Shown here: positions 16,342-25,932 of the stretch, in pieces
Layout: each line of letters opens with the position of its first letter
Position numbering within the stretch: the stretch's first letter is position 1
From: Streptomyces sp. NBC_00239
GTDB lineage: Bacteria > Actinomycetota > Actinomycetes > Streptomycetales > Streptomycetaceae
NCBI RefSeq assembly: GCF_036194065.1
Contig: NZ_CP108095.1
Coordinates: 8,122,001 to 8,186,000 of the forward strand
Length of the DNA: 64,000 nt
Direction of reading: 5' to 3'
The notes under the pieces: model-generated
What the model was told of the DNA's origin: nothing
Database searches by the model: none
The model's input: only the letters and a program-made list of their open reading frames with translations
Made by a program: the position numbers and the translations under genes

Positions 16342-18705
16342 ATGGCGAACGGCACGGTGCTGCTGGCACTGCGTGAGGACCCCCTCGGCGGCGGGGTGAG
16401 CGCCGAGCAACTGCGTCGGATCGGGAAGGAACTGGAAAACCGGGGGCTCGAACTGCGGCGTGCGGCCGATGCGCGCGACGCGCGGGCGATGCTGCAGACG
16501 GAGGCGGGACTCGCCGCCGCCGTGGTGGCCTGGGACCTGCCGCGCCTGCCTTCGGGCACCCCGGCCGGGGAAGCGGCCCTGCCGACCGGCGGGGCGGAGG
16601 TGCTGGACCGGATCCGGCACCGCTTCAAGGACCTGCCGGTGTTCCTGCTGATGACCGACAGTTCCGACCACGACCTGGAACACCTGCCGCTCTGGGTGTC
16701 GGAGACCGTCGTCGGCTACATCTGGCCGCTGGAGGACACCCCCGCCTTCATCGCCGGCCGGGTCGCGGCAGCCGCTCGTACGTACCTCAAGGAGGTGCTG
16801 CCGCCCTTCTTCCGCGCCCTGCGCCGCTTCGACGACGCCCACGAGTACTCCTGGCACACCCCCGCCCACTCCGGCGGCGTCGCCTTCCTGAAGTCGCCCG
16901 CCGGGCGGGCCTTCTTCGACTACTACGGAGAGCGCCTCTTCCGCACCGACCTGTCCATCTCGGTCGGCGAACTCGGCTCGCTCTACGAGCACAGCGGACC
17001 GATCGGCGAGGCCGAACGCAACGCCGCCCGCGTCTTCGGCGCGGAACGCACCTACTTCGTCCTGCACGGCGACTCCACCTGCAACCGCATGGTCGGCCAC
17101 TACAGCGTCACCGCCGACGAGATCGCCCTCGTCGACCGCAATTGCCACAAGTCGGTCCTGCACGGACTGGTCGTCTCCGGCGCCCGCCCCGTCTACCTCG
17201 TCCCCACGCGCAACGGCTACGGACTCGCCGGACCGGTGCCCCCCACCGCCACCGCACCGGCAGCCGTCGCCGCCCGGATCGCCGCCAACCCGCTCACCGC
17301 CGGCGCCGTCTCACCGCACGCGCAGTACGCGGTCATCACCAACTCCACCTACGACGGCCTCTGCTACGACACCGTCGCCACCGCCCGCGCCCTCGCCCAG
17401 AGCACGCCCCGCCTGCACTTCGACGAGGCCTGGTTCGCCTACGCCCGCTTCCACCCCCTCTACCGGGGGCGGTACGGCATGGCCGTCGGCCCCGACACCC
17501 TCGAAGAGGCCGAGCGGCCGACCGTGTTCGCCACCCACTCCACCCACAAGCTGCTCGCCGCGCTCTCGCAGTGCGCCATGGTCCACGTACGGCCCGCACC
17601 CCGCGCACCCGTGGAACACGACCGCTTCAACGAAGCGTTCATGATGCACGGCACCACCTCCGCCTTCTACCCCGGCATCGCCTCGCTGGACGTGGCCACC
17701 GCGATGATGGACGGACCGCAGGGCCGCTGGCTGATCGACGAAGCCGTCACCGAGGCGATCCGCTTCCGGCAGGCCGTCGTACGCACGGGCCGCCGGATCT
17801 CCGCCGCCGCGGACCGGCCCGACTGGTTCTTCGGCGTCTGGCAGCCCGAGCACGTCACCGACCCCGCCACCGGCTCCCGCATCCCCTTCGCCGACGCCCC
17901 CACCGCGCTGCTCGCCATCGAGCCCGCCTGCTGGCAGCTCGAACCCGGCGCGCCCTGGCACGGCTTCCGCGACCTCGTCGACGGTTACGCCCTCCTCGAC
18001 CCCGTCAAGGTCACCCTCACCTGCCCCGGAGTCACCGCCACCGGCGAAACCCAGCCGTGGGGCATCCCCGCCCGCGTCCTCACCGAGTACCTCGCCACCC
18101 GGGGCATCGTCGTCGAGAAGACCGACAGCTACACCACGCTCATCCTCTTCTCCATGGGCATCACCAAGGGCAAGTGGGGCACCCTCATGGACGCCCTGAT
18201 GGACTTCAAGACCCTCTACGACACCGACGCCCCGCTCGACCGCGTCCTGCCCGCCCTCACCGCCCGCCACCCGGCGCGCTACCGCGACACCACCCTGCGC
18301 GAACTGTGCGCGCACATGCACGAGCACCTCACCCGCGGCGCCTTCATCAACGCCCTCGACGAGGCCTTCCAGGACCTGCCCCAGCCCGTCCACCCGCCCC
18401 GCCACTGCTACCAGCAGCTGATCCGCGGCGGCACCGAACGCCTGCGCCTGGCCGACGCCGCACACCGGGTCGCCGCCGCCATGGTGACCGTCACCCCGCC
18501 CGGCATCCCCGTCCTCATGCCCGGCGAATCCCTCGGCACCCCCGACGGCGCCCTCCTGCGCTACCTCGGCGCCCTCGAAGCCTTCGACCGCGCCTTCCCG
18601 GGATTCGGCAGCGAGGCCCACGGCGTCACCGTCGACCCGGAGACGGGCGACTACCTGATCGAGTGCCTGCGCGACGCCGATGCCGACGGCGTGGAGCGTG
18701 TCTGA
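16342..18705 (+). CDS. Orn/Lys/Arg decarboxylase, PLP-dependent (fold I, AdiA-like)
   Basis: 787 residues, the length of group III decarboxylases. An N-terminal response-regulator-like wing domain covers about residues 1-130. The large PLP domain includes STCNRMVGHYSV, HFDEAWFAYARFHP (the Asp binding the pyridine nitrogen) and THSTHKLLAALSQ, where Lys403 forms the Schiff base. A C-terminal domain follows (VKVTLTCPGVTATGE and LSEL-like segments). It would decarboxylate arginine, ornithine or lysine to a polyamine precursor, using a proton and so relieving acid stress. No paired antiporter gene is adjacent. The exact substrate cannot be read from the sequence. A strong hairpin follows the gene. 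Confidence 0.88.
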   Translation: MANGTVLLALREDPLGGGVSAEQLRRIGKELENRGLELRRAADARDARAMLQTEAGLAAAVVAWDLPRLPSGTPAGEAALPTGGAEVLDRIRHRFKDLPVFLLMTDSSDHDLEHLPLWVSETVVGYIWPLEDTPAFIAGRVAAAARTYLKEVLPPFFRALRRFDDAHEYSWHTPAHSGGVAFLKSPAGRAFFDYYGERLFRTDLSISVGELGSLYEHSGPIGEAERNAARVFGAERTYFVLHGDSTCNRMVGHYSVTADEIALVDRNCHKSVLHGLVVSGARPVYLVPTRNGYGLAGPVPPTATAPAAVAARIAANPLTAGAVSPHAQYAVITNSTYDGLCYDTVATARALAQSTPRLHFDEAWFAYARFHPLYRGRYGMAVGPDTLEEAERPTVFATHSTHKLLAALSQCAMVHVRPAPRAPVEHDRFNEAFMMHGTTSAFYPGIASLDVATAMMDGPQGRWLIDEAVTEAIRFRQAVVRTGRRISAAADRPDWFFGVWQPEHVTDPATGSRIPFADAPTALLAIEPACWQLEPGAPWHGFRDLVDGYALLDPVKVTLTCPGVTATGETQPWGIPARVLTEYLATRGIVVEKTDSYTTLILFSMGITKGKWGTLMDALMDFKTLYDTDAPLDRVLPALTARHPARYRDTTLRELCAHMHEHLTRGAFINALDEAFQDLPQPVHPPRHCYQQLIRGGTERLRLADAAHRVAAAMVTVTPPGIPVLMPGESLGTPDGALLRYLGALEAFDRAFPGFGSEAHGVTVDPETGDYLIECLRDADADGVERV

Positions 18706-18771
18706 AAAACGGCGTAAGTCCGCGGTGTGACAGCCCGTCGCGGGGCTCGGCCCCGGGCCTGACGGCGGCTG

Positions 18772-18798
18772 CCTCCCCGCCCGGTGCGGGCGGGGAGG
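18772..18798. terminator. Bidirectional hairpin terminator
   Basis: Perfect 12-bp stem (CCTCCCCGCCCG with its complement) and a 3-base loop. It lies between the convergent decarboxylase and beta-propeller genes, about 65 bp after the former's stop. Confidence 0.65.
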
Positions 18799-18853
18799 TG
18801 CGGGGGATCGCCGGCCCGAGCGGCGCCGCGCAGAAGATGCGCGGCGGCCGGGG

Positions 18854-21247
18854 TCACCGCGAGGGCGTCGTCGCCAAGTCGAAGTGGTTCCTCACCTGGG
18901 CGGCGGTGAGTTCCTTCGGGTAAACGGCCGTCTCGTCGAGCAGGCCGGCGAACAGATCGCTCGGCGGCCGGCCGGGCCACCCGGCGAGGTTGTCGCCGCC
19001 GACGTGCCAGTAGCCCGTGTAGTCCCCGTGCGCGGCGACGTTCAGCGTGCCCTTGATCCGGCCGTCGACGTACAGGGCCATTCCGGCCGGGCCCTGGGTC
19101 GCGACGACGTGGTGCCACCGGTCGTCGTTGTACGTCTCGTACCACTGCGTGGCGATGACGGATACCGATCCGGGGTAGACGCCGAACACCAGACGACCGG
19201 TGTCGGTCATGTAGAGGTGCGCGTCGTACTGCCTGCTGAGCCATGTGGTGTGGCTGCCGAAGCCGATGAGCTTGCCGCCGCGCGCGGTGCCGGTCTTGAA
19301 CCACGTCTCGATGCTGTAGGAGCTGCCGACCTTCTGGCGGTGGTCGCTGTGGACCTGCTGGCTCGTGCCGTTGAAGCCCATGGCCGTGCTGCTGCCCGTG
19401 ACGGCTCCTGGCGTCTGCCGCAGGGCCGGCGCTCCCACCTGGATGCCGCTGGTCTCGCCGCCGTTCGAGGAGTCCGCCACGTACGGGCTCACGGTGTCGT
19501 CGTAGCGCCAGTACAGGCCGGCGCCGTCGGCACGGACCTGGTTCGGGTACGCCTGCACGGAGGTCGGGACCGTCACGGAGACGGTCGTCGACCGTGCACT
19601 CGTGTTGCCCGCACGGTCGGTGGCCGTGACCCGATAGGTGTAGGTCTGGCCGGACGTGACCGTGGTGTCGGTCCAGGAGGCCTGCCGCCGCTCGAACTCC
19701 AGGGAGTCGGCGGTCATCGTGTGGAGGGGGGTGGCCGAGCCGTTGCGGTAGATCCGGTACGTCAGCTTGCTGTCGTCGGCGTCGTAGCTGGTGCGCCAGC
19801 GGACCTGGACCTCGCCGGGCTTGAAGCCGCCGACGCTCACGACCGGAGTGGTCGGTGCGCCGACGTCGCCGGTTGACGCGAAGCGGGTGAGGCCCTGCTG
19901 GGGCTTGCCGTTGACGGTGGTGAACTCACCGCCCACCCACAGGTACAACGCGCCGCCCTTCGCCGCGACGGCCATGACGCGCGGGCCGACGCCCTCGCCG
20001 ATCCCGCCGTTGACGGCAGGGAACCAGCCGAGCTTGCGCGGGCCGGGTGTGAATCCGTCCACCGGTGCCGGCGAGGTGCCTTCGTGCCGGGTGGGCTGCG
20101 CCATCAGGTAGCGGCGCTTTCCGTCGTCGGGGAACTCGCCTTCGGTGGCGCAGTCGTGCGCGTGGGAGGAGACGTAGAGCACGCCCTCGTACGGCAGCAC
20201 GTTCTGGGTCGCCCCCAGGCAGCGGTCGCGCCACCGCTCGCCGAAGTCGCTCAGGCTGAAGGAGGCGCGGCCGTCGAACACGCCTCCGGCGTTCCCCTGG
20301 TTGCCGGTGTAGAAGCCGTTCGCGTCGGTGGCGATGTCCATCACCCACGAGAGGCGGTGGAAGGTGTCGTACGTCTTCTTCACCGCACCGGACGTCGCGT
20401 CCACCACGGCGAGCGCGTGGCTGCCGGCGCCGTTGACGGTGAAGAATTCGCCGCCGAGCAGCACGCTCTTGCCGTCCGGGGTGAGCTCGATGGCGCGGCC
20501 GGATTCGTCGGCGTTCGCCGTGAAGGGCTTGAGGGCTCCCGTGGCGGCGTCGACCGCGGCGAACTTACCGCGGGACTTGCCCTGGACGGTGCCGAAGTCG
20601 CCCGCCGCGTACAGTGCGCCGGCGGAGACGGCGAGTGCGCGCACGGTCGCGGAGAACCCCGGGCGGAAGGCCGCCTTCGGAGTGCAACCGGCTATGTCGA
20701 TCGCGGCGACGTTGGAGACCTTGATGCCGTTGACGGCGCCGAACCGGCCCCCCGCGTAGAGGGTCTTCTTGTCCTTCGAGACGACGAGGGCGCGCACGGT
20801 CGCGGTGCCACTGGTGGCGGTGAAGGAGAGCCGGCACGCGGTGGGACTGCCCGTCGCGGCGTCGAGCGCCGCGAAGTTCACCGCCTGCTGCGGAGCGCCG
20901 GACGCACCGGCGGGCGGACGGAGCTCGGAGAAGGTGCCACCGGTGAACACCGTTCCGTTCACCTGCGCCATCGCCCATACGATGCCGTTGGTCTGCCAGG
21001 CGGGCAGGTTGTCTGCGGTGAAGGACACGGGCGGCGTGACGGCCGAGGCCTGCGGCGTCACGACCAAGCCCGCCCCGACGCCGACACCGGCGCCCGCCAG
21101 CGACAGGACAAGGGCGGTCCTCAGCCCTCTGCGTCCGCGCCCCACACGCCCGACGCGCCCGAGAGGTCGGGGGAGTCCGGGGAGCCCGGGGTGATCGCCC
21201 GGCTCGCGCCGCTGCTCGTGTCCTTCACGACGTCTTTCGGTCACCAT
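18854..21247 (-). CDS. Large secreted protein: beta-propeller, fibronectin III and LamG-like domains
   Basis: 797 residues. After a basic lead with a long hydrophobic segment (TALVLSLAGAGVGVGAGLVV, likely signal, cleaved near ASA), the first 450 residues repeat a TLYAGGRFGAVNG / GGEFTTVNG pattern, about six to seven blades typical of secreted delta-60-type or kelch-like propellers. A fibronectin III domain follows (about 520-610), then a concanavalin-like LamG domain (ETWFKTGTARGGKLIGFG, HHVVATQGPAGMALYVDG). It is probably a cell-surface or extracellular carbohydrate-binding protein. The ATG at 21247 has GAGGT upstream. It stands alone, facing a convergent decarboxylase. Confidence 0.82.
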   Translation of the reverse strand: MVTERRREGHEQRREPGDHPGLPGLPRPLGRVGRVGRGRRGLRTALVLSLAGAGVGVGAGLVVTPQASAVTPPVSFTADNLPAWQTNGIVWAMAQVNGTVFTGGTFSELRPPAGASGAPQQAVNFAALDAATGSPTACRLSFTATSGTATVRALVVSKDKKTLYAGGRFGAVNGIKVSNVAAIDIAGCTPKAAFRPGFSATVRALAVSAGALYAAGDFGTVQGKSRGKFAAVDAATGALKPFTANADESGRAIELTPDGKSVLLGGEFFTVNGAGSHALAVVDATSGAVKKTYDTFHRLSWVMDIATDANGFYTGNQGNAGGVFDGRASFSLSDFGERWRDRCLGATQNVLPYEGVLYVSSHAHDCATEGEFPDDGKRRYLMAQPTRHEGTSPAPVDGFTPGPRKLGWFPAVNGGIGEGVGPRVMAVAAKGGALYLWVGGEFTTVNGKPQQGLTRFASTGDVGAPTTPVVSVGGFKPGEVQVRWRTSYDADDSKLTYRIYRNGSATPLHTMTADSLEFERRQASWTDTTVTSGQTYTYRVTATDRAGNTSARSTTVSVTVPTSVQAYPNQVRADGAGLYWRYDDTVSPYVADSSNGGETSGIQVGAPALRQTPGAVTGSSTAMGFNGTSQQVHSDHRQKVGSSYSIETWFKTGTARGGKLIGFGSHTTWLSRQYDAHLYMTDTGRLVFGVYPGSVSVIATQWYETYNDDRWHHVVATQGPAGMALYVDGRIKGTLNVAAHGDYTGYWHVGGDNLAGWPGRPPSDLFAGLLDETAVYPKELTAAQVRNHFDLATTPSR

Positions 21248-21592
21248 CAGTACCTCGAAGATCCCGGATTGGAGGAGGGTGTCGGCGAAAGGGTGCCAGA
21301 GGGGAACGCCGGAGAATTCGGGCAAACGGTAACTCGGGGCGAGACGCCTGACCGTTACCCGCCGATTACAGCTGATGTAACGTCAATCTCTTTGGGAAAT
21401 AGCAGAGTTGTGCCGGCGGGCGAGCTGCACCTCGGGCCTCCCCTCCGTGTCCGTTACTGAATCGAGAGAAAAGCCTGCCGGGTCGAGGCGTATCGACGCA
21501 GGGCGCCGCTGCACCATTGCCGGCTCCGTACCTTGTCCCGCGGCCGGCGGCCAGGTCGTCCAGGAGCCCCTGCTGTGCTGTCTTTCGGAGCT
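21248..21592. other. Intergenic region with GGTAAC inverted repeat
   Basis: The stretch is more AT-rich than its surroundings. GGTAAC at 21328-21333 pairs with GTTACC at 21354-21359 across 20 bp, upstream of the secreted beta-propeller gene. It could be a regulator site for that gene. I see no coding sequence here. Confidence 0.4.
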
Positions 21593-22354
21593 TCAGGGCA
21601 GGCGGCTCAGCATGAGCTGGAGGGCCTTGGCCGCCCGCTCCCGGTTTTGTTCCTGTGTGCCGTCGCGGGCAACGTAGGCCGTCATCAGGAACTGTCCCTT
21701 GCGTCCACTGAAGTAGCTGTAATAGCCATCTTTCTTCTCGCCGGATTCGCTGATCGTCTCCCTGCCTTCCTCGGTGACGATCTGGTCGAAACCCTTGAGG
21801 GCGGGAACCTCCACCATGCCGATACCGGTCCACTGCCTCTCGCTCGATGCGTCCTGCACCGTCGCGCACCGTGAGGTGTCGTCCCGGCGCCGGTCGACAT
21901 CGGCCTGCGCGGCGCCCGCCGTCTCGTAAACGATGAGAGAAGATGACGCAATCACCGATTCGCCCGTCTGCTGCGTCAAGCGCCGCAGGCTGGTCAGCGC
22001 TTTGAGCACGGGCTGGGTCACATAGCGGCACTCGTGGTCGGTGAACTGTTCCAACATCGCGTCGTACTCGTACGGATCGCCCTGGGTGAAGACCGGACCC
22101 CAGTCCGCCGGCGTCAGGGTCACCCGCTGTGCGAGCTCCCGGGCGGTCGTGGGGGAGAGCGCTGCGGGTTTCTCGTCCTCCCCCTCCCCCTGGCCGATGA
22201 AGTACACCACCCCCGCCACCAGGGCAGCCACGAGGACTGCGGCGCCTGCGACCGCGGGAAGTGTGCGCCACCGACGGCGCCGAGCCGTCGGCTGGGAATC
22301 CGAAGTGGGGTGCAAGGGTCCGCGCGGCGGTCCGGGTGTGGATGGGGTGCTCAT
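21593..22354 (-). CDS. Membrane-anchored protein of unknown function
   Basis: 253 residues. A Pro/Ser-rich cytosolic lead of about 30 residues is followed by a single membrane helix (AVAGAAVLVAALVAGVVYFI, about 34-54) and an extracellular domain of 200 residues. That domain has two Cys (HECRYVTQPVLK, DTSRCATVQD) and alternating strands, similar in layout to PknH-type sensor domains. The end DGTQEQNRERAAKALQLML is charged and helical. No enzyme motif is seen. It stands alone. The start is the ATG preceding the Pro-rich lead. Confidence 0.72.
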   Translation of the reverse strand: MSTPSTPGPPRGPLHPTSDSQPTARRRRWRTLPAVAGAAVLVAALVAGVVYFIGQGEGEDEKPAALSPTTARELAQRVTLTPADWGPVFTQGDPYEYDAMLEQFTDHECRYVTQPVLKALTSLRRLTQQTGESVIASSSLIVYETAGAAQADVDRRRDDTSRCATVQDASSERQWTGIGMVEVPALKGFDQIVTEEGRETISESGEKKDGYYSYFSGRKGQFLMTAYVARDGTQEQNRERAAKALQLMLSRLP

Positions 22355-22487
22355 GCATTCCCTTTACCGCGGATGACGGTACTTTCGCCGCGCCGAGCCG
22401 ACGGATCATCTGATCGGACGGAACGCACTGGGCCGGCCGCCGGTGGAGGGGCATGAGGAGGTCCGGTCGGCCCGTATCCGGCCTCGG

Positions 22488-23111
22488 TCACGCAGCGGGA
22501 GACCCTCGCCGCCCCGTATTCTCCACCGCCTCGGCGACACGGCCGGCCAAGTCCTCCCACGGACGCGGAGCGATGACCGGTACGCCAACCGCCCGTGCCC
22601 GCGCGGCGAGCCACCGGCCGTACAGCACGCTGGCGCGTGCACGGTGGCACTGAGGTCCGGCCTCCGGCTCCCGGGACAGGTAGTTGGCCGTCACCTGCGC
22701 CGTGTCGTCCTCGTGGAGGAAGACGGCACGCACCGGCCCTTCGGGCGCCACAGGTAGGGGCAGGACGTAGTCCCCTTCGAGTATCACCGGGGTGTCGGTG
22801 CCCACATGGTTGGCGACCACCGCCTCGATCGCCGGCGTCAGCGCCTCGGCGATCGCGATCTGGCGCTCGACCACCGACTCGGGCGTCCGGCGGGAGGCGT
22901 CCGGGTGGGTGCGCCAGAAGTGGACGTCCGGCAGGTGCTCGGGGAGTGTCACCGCGAGGAGGGCCTCCACGATGTCGTCGACCTCCACGACGGGTACGTC
23001 GTAGCGTCGTGCCAAGGCCCGGCTGACGCCGGTCTTCCCCATGCCCGAGGCACCCCCGACGACGAGGACCCGCCAGTCGGGCAAACCCCGCGCCTGATCC
23101 GTATCGTTCAC
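22488..23111 (-). CDS. P-loop kinase (2-phosphoglycerate/shikimate-kinase-like)
   Basis: 207 residues. A Walker A motif GGASGMGKTGVSRALA lies close to the N-terminus, followed by VVEVDDIVEALLAVT. This matches small NMP-kinase-fold enzymes annotated as 2-phosphoglycerate kinase-like in Streptomyces. The central region VILEGDYVLPLP carries the usual strand with an acidic residue, and the C-terminal part includes GVPVIAPRPWEDL. The start is placed at GTG 23111 since sequence before it lacks similarity; no ribosome-binding site precedes it. Its substrate is not clear. It stands alone between a membrane protein and a lipoprotein. Confidence 0.75.
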   Translation of the reverse strand: MNDTDQARGLPDWRVLVVGGASGMGKTGVSRALARRYDVPVVEVDDIVEALLAVTLPEHLPDVHFWRTHPDASRRTPESVVERQIAIAEALTPAIEAVVANHVGTDTPVILEGDYVLPLPVAPEGPVRAVFLHEDDTAQVTANYLSREPEAGPQCHRARASVLYGRWLAARARAVGVPVIAPRPWEDLAGRVAEAVENTGRRGSPAA

Positions 23112-23222
23112 GGGGGCAGAGTAACGGGGCTCGGTCCAGAGGCGCGGCAGCGGTCCCTGGCGGACCCTGCCGTTGTGGGCTCCCGGCCTCAACCTCCCAC
23201 CGGCTGCAGGGAGAAGCCGTTG

Positions 23223-23648
23223 TCAGCAGCTGAGACCGGTGGCCGCTGAGGTGGTGGCCTCGTCCAGCTTGAGGATCTGGGGCTGCAGCTTGGCCAGCGC
23301 GTCCTGGCCCGTGGTCTCGCCCGGAAGGGCGTCGTAGGCCTTCCTCAGGTCCTCGGCAGCGGTCTGGACGGCCGAGCGCTCGGCTTCCTTGAGCTGGCTC
23401 GCGTTCTCCTTGACGCTGTCCCAGTCGTCCTGGACGGCGTCGTAGGCCTCCTGCACCTGGTCCTTGGTCGCGGACGACGGGTTGAGCGCTCTGAGCTTGG
23501 CGTTGTCGGCCTTGAGCTCGGACAGGTCGGTGCACAGCTCACTCGCGGCGTTCGAGGCCTCCTCCGAGGGCGAGCTGTCGTCGGAGCAGCCGGTGAGACC
23601 GAAGAGCGCGGTAGCGCAGAGCATGCCGATCACGGGAAGACGCTTCAT
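23223..23648 (-). CDS. Small lipoprotein with helical domain
   Basis: 141 residues. The signal peptide ends in the lipobox LTGC (Cys21), so it is predicted to be lipid-anchored outside the cytoplasmic membrane. The mature part is charged and almost entirely helical (ELCTDLSELKADNAKLRALN, YDAVQDDWDSVKENASQLKE), a short coiled-coil pattern. One Cys at the very end (GLSC) and one near 39 may pair. Function is unknown; similar secreted lipoproteins are common in Streptomyces. Confidence 0.8.
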   Translation of the reverse strand: MKRLPVIGMLCATALFGLTGCSDDSSPSEEASNAASELCTDLSELKADNAKLRALNPSSATKDQVQEAYDAVQDDWDSVKENASQLKEAERSAVQTAAEDLRKAYDALPGETTGQDALAKLQPQILKLDEATTSAATGLSC

Positions 23649-23969
23649 GGGGACTCCTCAAGTGAGATGGCTCAGCCGTACGGATCCACGCGGAACCCAT
23701 CACCACATACGCACGATCAAGCACGTTCCGCACCCCCACGCTCACCATCAGGATCTCGCGAATGGCGGTGCTCGCTGGTGCGGGGTGGCGGTTCACCTCG
23801 GCTCATGCCGGCCACCCCCGCTGCCGATCGCGCGCAGACACGTTTGTCCGGGGCAGCTCTGGGCGAGTGAAGCCGCAGCGGCGTCCCGGCCGCGTCCGTC
23901 GGCAGAGCGCCGCGGCAGCCCGAACATGGGCACACACAGTCGCCCGCCCTGCAGTCAGGAGCCCTTCCC
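23649..23969. other. Intergenic region, no gene seen
   Basis: About 320 bases between a lipoprotein gene and the CBM48 gene, transcribed away from each other. I find no convincing coding frame or strong hairpin; it should hold both promoters. Confidence 0.5.
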
Positions 23970-24245
23970 GTGCTCGAACGCAAGCAGCGCAAGGACCGCA
24001 CCGAAGTCACCTTCGTCCTGCCCGCCGACACCCCGCCCGGCCCGGTCAGCGTCGTCGGCGACTTCAACGACTGGCAGCCCGGTACCCACACCCTGGCCCC
24101 GCGGCGCGACGGCATGCGCGCCGTCACCGTGGCCCTGCCCGGCAAGAGCGTCCACTCCTTCCGCTACCTGGCCGCGGGGGACTACTGGTTCGACGACGAA
24201 GCCGCGGACGCCCACGACGGGATCAACAGCCGCCTGCACACCTGA
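23970..24245 (+). CDS. Stand-alone CBM48/isoamylase early-set domain protein (copy 1)
   Basis: 91 residues made only of the early-set domain found at the N-terminus of glycogen branching enzymes and in AMPK beta subunits: TFVLPADTPPGPVSVVGDFN, DWQPGTHTLAPRRDG, then FRYLAAGDYWFDDEAADAHD. The conserved Trp and GDFNDW loop that bind alpha-glucan are present. No catalytic domain is attached. The GTG start has AGGAG nine bases upstream. A close paralogue lies at 40779-41054 on the other strand. The role may be glycogen or starch binding, or a small-protein adaptor; this is inference. Confidence 0.82.
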   Translation: MLERKQRKDRTEVTFVLPADTPPGPVSVVGDFNDWQPGTHTLAPRRDGMRAVTVALPGKSVHSFRYLAAGDYWFDDEAADAHDGINSRLHT

Positions 24246-24303
24246 GGGGTACTGCCCCTGGTAGCCGCCGGGAGACGGACGACAACGTGCCGAGCAGGAG
24301 GCG

Positions 24304-24510
24304 TCAACCGCCCAGGCGTTCAGGTCCTGGTCCTGACGTCGTCGTCCGTACCGGCTTCTCATCGGGAACCAGCCCGAGCATGTCGAGCAGCATCTCCAAC
24401 TCCGCCGGACTCTGGGCATGCGCGGCCACCGTACGGCGAGCCGCCGCACGGTCAGCCGGGGCGAAAGACGAGAAGACGGTCGGGTCGTCGCACGCGAACG
24501 GATCTTTCAT
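24304..24510 (-). CDS. Small protein of unknown function
   Basis: 68 residues. After a short lead (MKDPFACDDPTVFSSFAPAD) comes a helix with the phrase AELEMLLDMLGL, which recurs at the ends of several small actinobacterial proteins. No recognisable ribosome-binding site precedes the ATG at 24510, and the frame extends upstream without similarity. It may be real, but evidence is limited to the conserved-looking helix and codon bias. Confidence 0.4.
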   Translation of the reverse strand: MKDPFACDDPTVFSSFAPADRAAARRTVAAHAQSPAELEMLLDMLGLVPDEKPVRTTTSGPGPERLGG

Positions 24511-24651
24511 GAGGAGATGCGACCACACCGGCGACGCGACAGCAGCCTGAACGCGCACCGCCGGCCGCGTCGGCGAACGGCGAGACGGTATCCAGCCGGG
24601 CGGCCGTCGGCTCCGCTCCCGCACCCGTGAACCCACGCGATGGCGGATCAA

Positions 24652-25731
24652 TCATGCGGTGATCAGGGCCGCGACCGCCGGTAGACCGGCTTCGGCCAAC
24701 GCCCGGCGCTGGCGGTCGGCCGCGGTGCCCTGCTGGAGAAGCCGGTGGACGAGCGCGCTCACTTCGCGGAAGTCGCCGCTCTCTTCGAGAGCGGGCGTGA
24801 TGTGCCGCAGCAGCATGCACAGCACGTCCCCGCTGCTCCGCATCCGCCCGGCCGGGTCCACCAAAGTGCTGCCCAGCCCGTGCCGGGCCGCATGCCACGT
24901 CGCGGCCTGCAGGACCTCGGACCGGCACATCGCCGGGGCGGCGCCCGCCTTCTCCTCGGCGATCGCGGTGGCGGCGAGCGCGCGGACGACCCCGGCGAGC
25001 ATGACGGCGTCGTCCGCCTCCAGCTGCACGTCACAGCAGCGCACCTCGACGGTCGGGTACCGCTCCGAGAGCCGGGCGTGCCAGTACAACTGCCCGCGGT
25101 CCGGGACCACCCCCGATTCCAGCAGTCCGTCGGCCCGTGCCTCGTAGTCCGCGATTCCTGAGAAGTACGGCGGTGGGCCGCTGACCGGCCACCGGCCGAA
25201 GAGGATCGTGCGCCAGCTGGCGTACCCGGTGTCCCGCCCGTCCCACAGGGGCCCGTTCGACGACATCGCCAGCAGTGTCGGAAGCCAGATCCGCAGCCGG
25301 TTCAGGACAGCCACTCCGGTTTCCCGGTCCGGGACGCCCACGTGGACGTGCATCCCGCAGATCAGCTGCTCGTCGGCCAGCAGGCGGGCCTCTCCCGCCA
25401 TCTTCAGATACCTCGCCGTGCTGGTGACGGGCACGGGTGCCACGTCCCTGACCGGCGCAGTGGCGGAGATCGCGATGCGGCAGCCGTTCGCCCGGGCGGC
25501 GGAAGCGACCGCATGACGCAGACGCAGGAGATGGCCCCCCACCTCCTCCAGCGCTGTGCACACCGGGGTGGCGATTTCGATCTGCGCCTGCAGCAGCTCG
25601 TCCTGGACCTCCTGCTCGTCCGCGATCGGCGCAAGGCGGGCCGCGGCACGCACTTCCTGCACGAGCGGAGTGGGCAGGAGGGTCTCCGGGTGGACCAGCA
25701 GGTACTCCTCCTCGACCCCAAAAGTGATCAC
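24652..25731 (-). CDS. GCS2-type carboxylate-amine ligase (YbdK-like)
   Basis: 359 residues. It opens with [11 protein letters not shown], the metal- and ATP-binding EEE motif of glutamate-cysteine ligase family 2, and continues with [13 protein letters not shown] and [19 protein letters not shown], as in YbdK/EgtA-like enzymes. It would join a carboxylate, often glutamate, to an amine, possibly cysteine, at the cost of ATP. Some actinobacterial members make gamma-glutamyl compounds; the substrate here is not shown. The start is a GTG directly before the motif. It stands alone. Confidence 0.85.
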   Translation of the reverse strand: MITFGVEEEYLLVHPETLLPTPLVQEVRAAARLAPIADEQEVQDELLQAQIEIATPVCTALEEVGGHLLRLRHAVASAARANGCRIAISATAPVRDVAPVPVTSTARYLKMAGEARLLADEQLICGMHVHVGVPDRETGVAVLNRLRIWLPTLLAMSSNGPLWDGRDTGYASWRTILFGRWPVSGPPPYFSGIADYEARADGLLESGVVPDRGQLYWHARLSERYPTVEVRCCDVQLEADDAVMLAGVVRALAATAIAEEKAGAAPAMCRSEVLQAATWHAARHGLGSTLVDPAGRMRSSGDVLCMLLRHITPALEESGDFREVSALVHRLLQQGTAADRQRRALAEAGLPAVAALITA

Positions 25732-25932
25732 GATATGTGACTACCCCGAACCGTTGCGATCACCCAGGAGAAGCGCCGTTTCGACGCAAAGGAGGGAGGC
25801 AAACGGACGCTCGCCGCGTCAGTGCGGGTCCGTTGCGGGTGAAATGCTGCCGGCGCCGTCGGATGCCGCAGAGCCGGGTCATCACGCCTCCTCGACACCC
25901 GCCGGGGACGACTGCTGCACGGCCGTGACCGT

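Noticed and set aside
17142..18923. 593-codon plus-strand frame inside the decarboxylase gene
   Set aside because: A high-GC frame shifted by one base relative to the decarboxylase. It is rich in R, H, P and A and has no domain.
24652..25731. Ergothioneine or other small-molecule gene cluster
   Set aside because: The GCS2-type ligase, the SUMF1 protein and the EgtC-like amidotransferase each recall ergothioneine enzymes, but they lie 5-37 kb apart on different strands without EgtD, so no cluster is supported.
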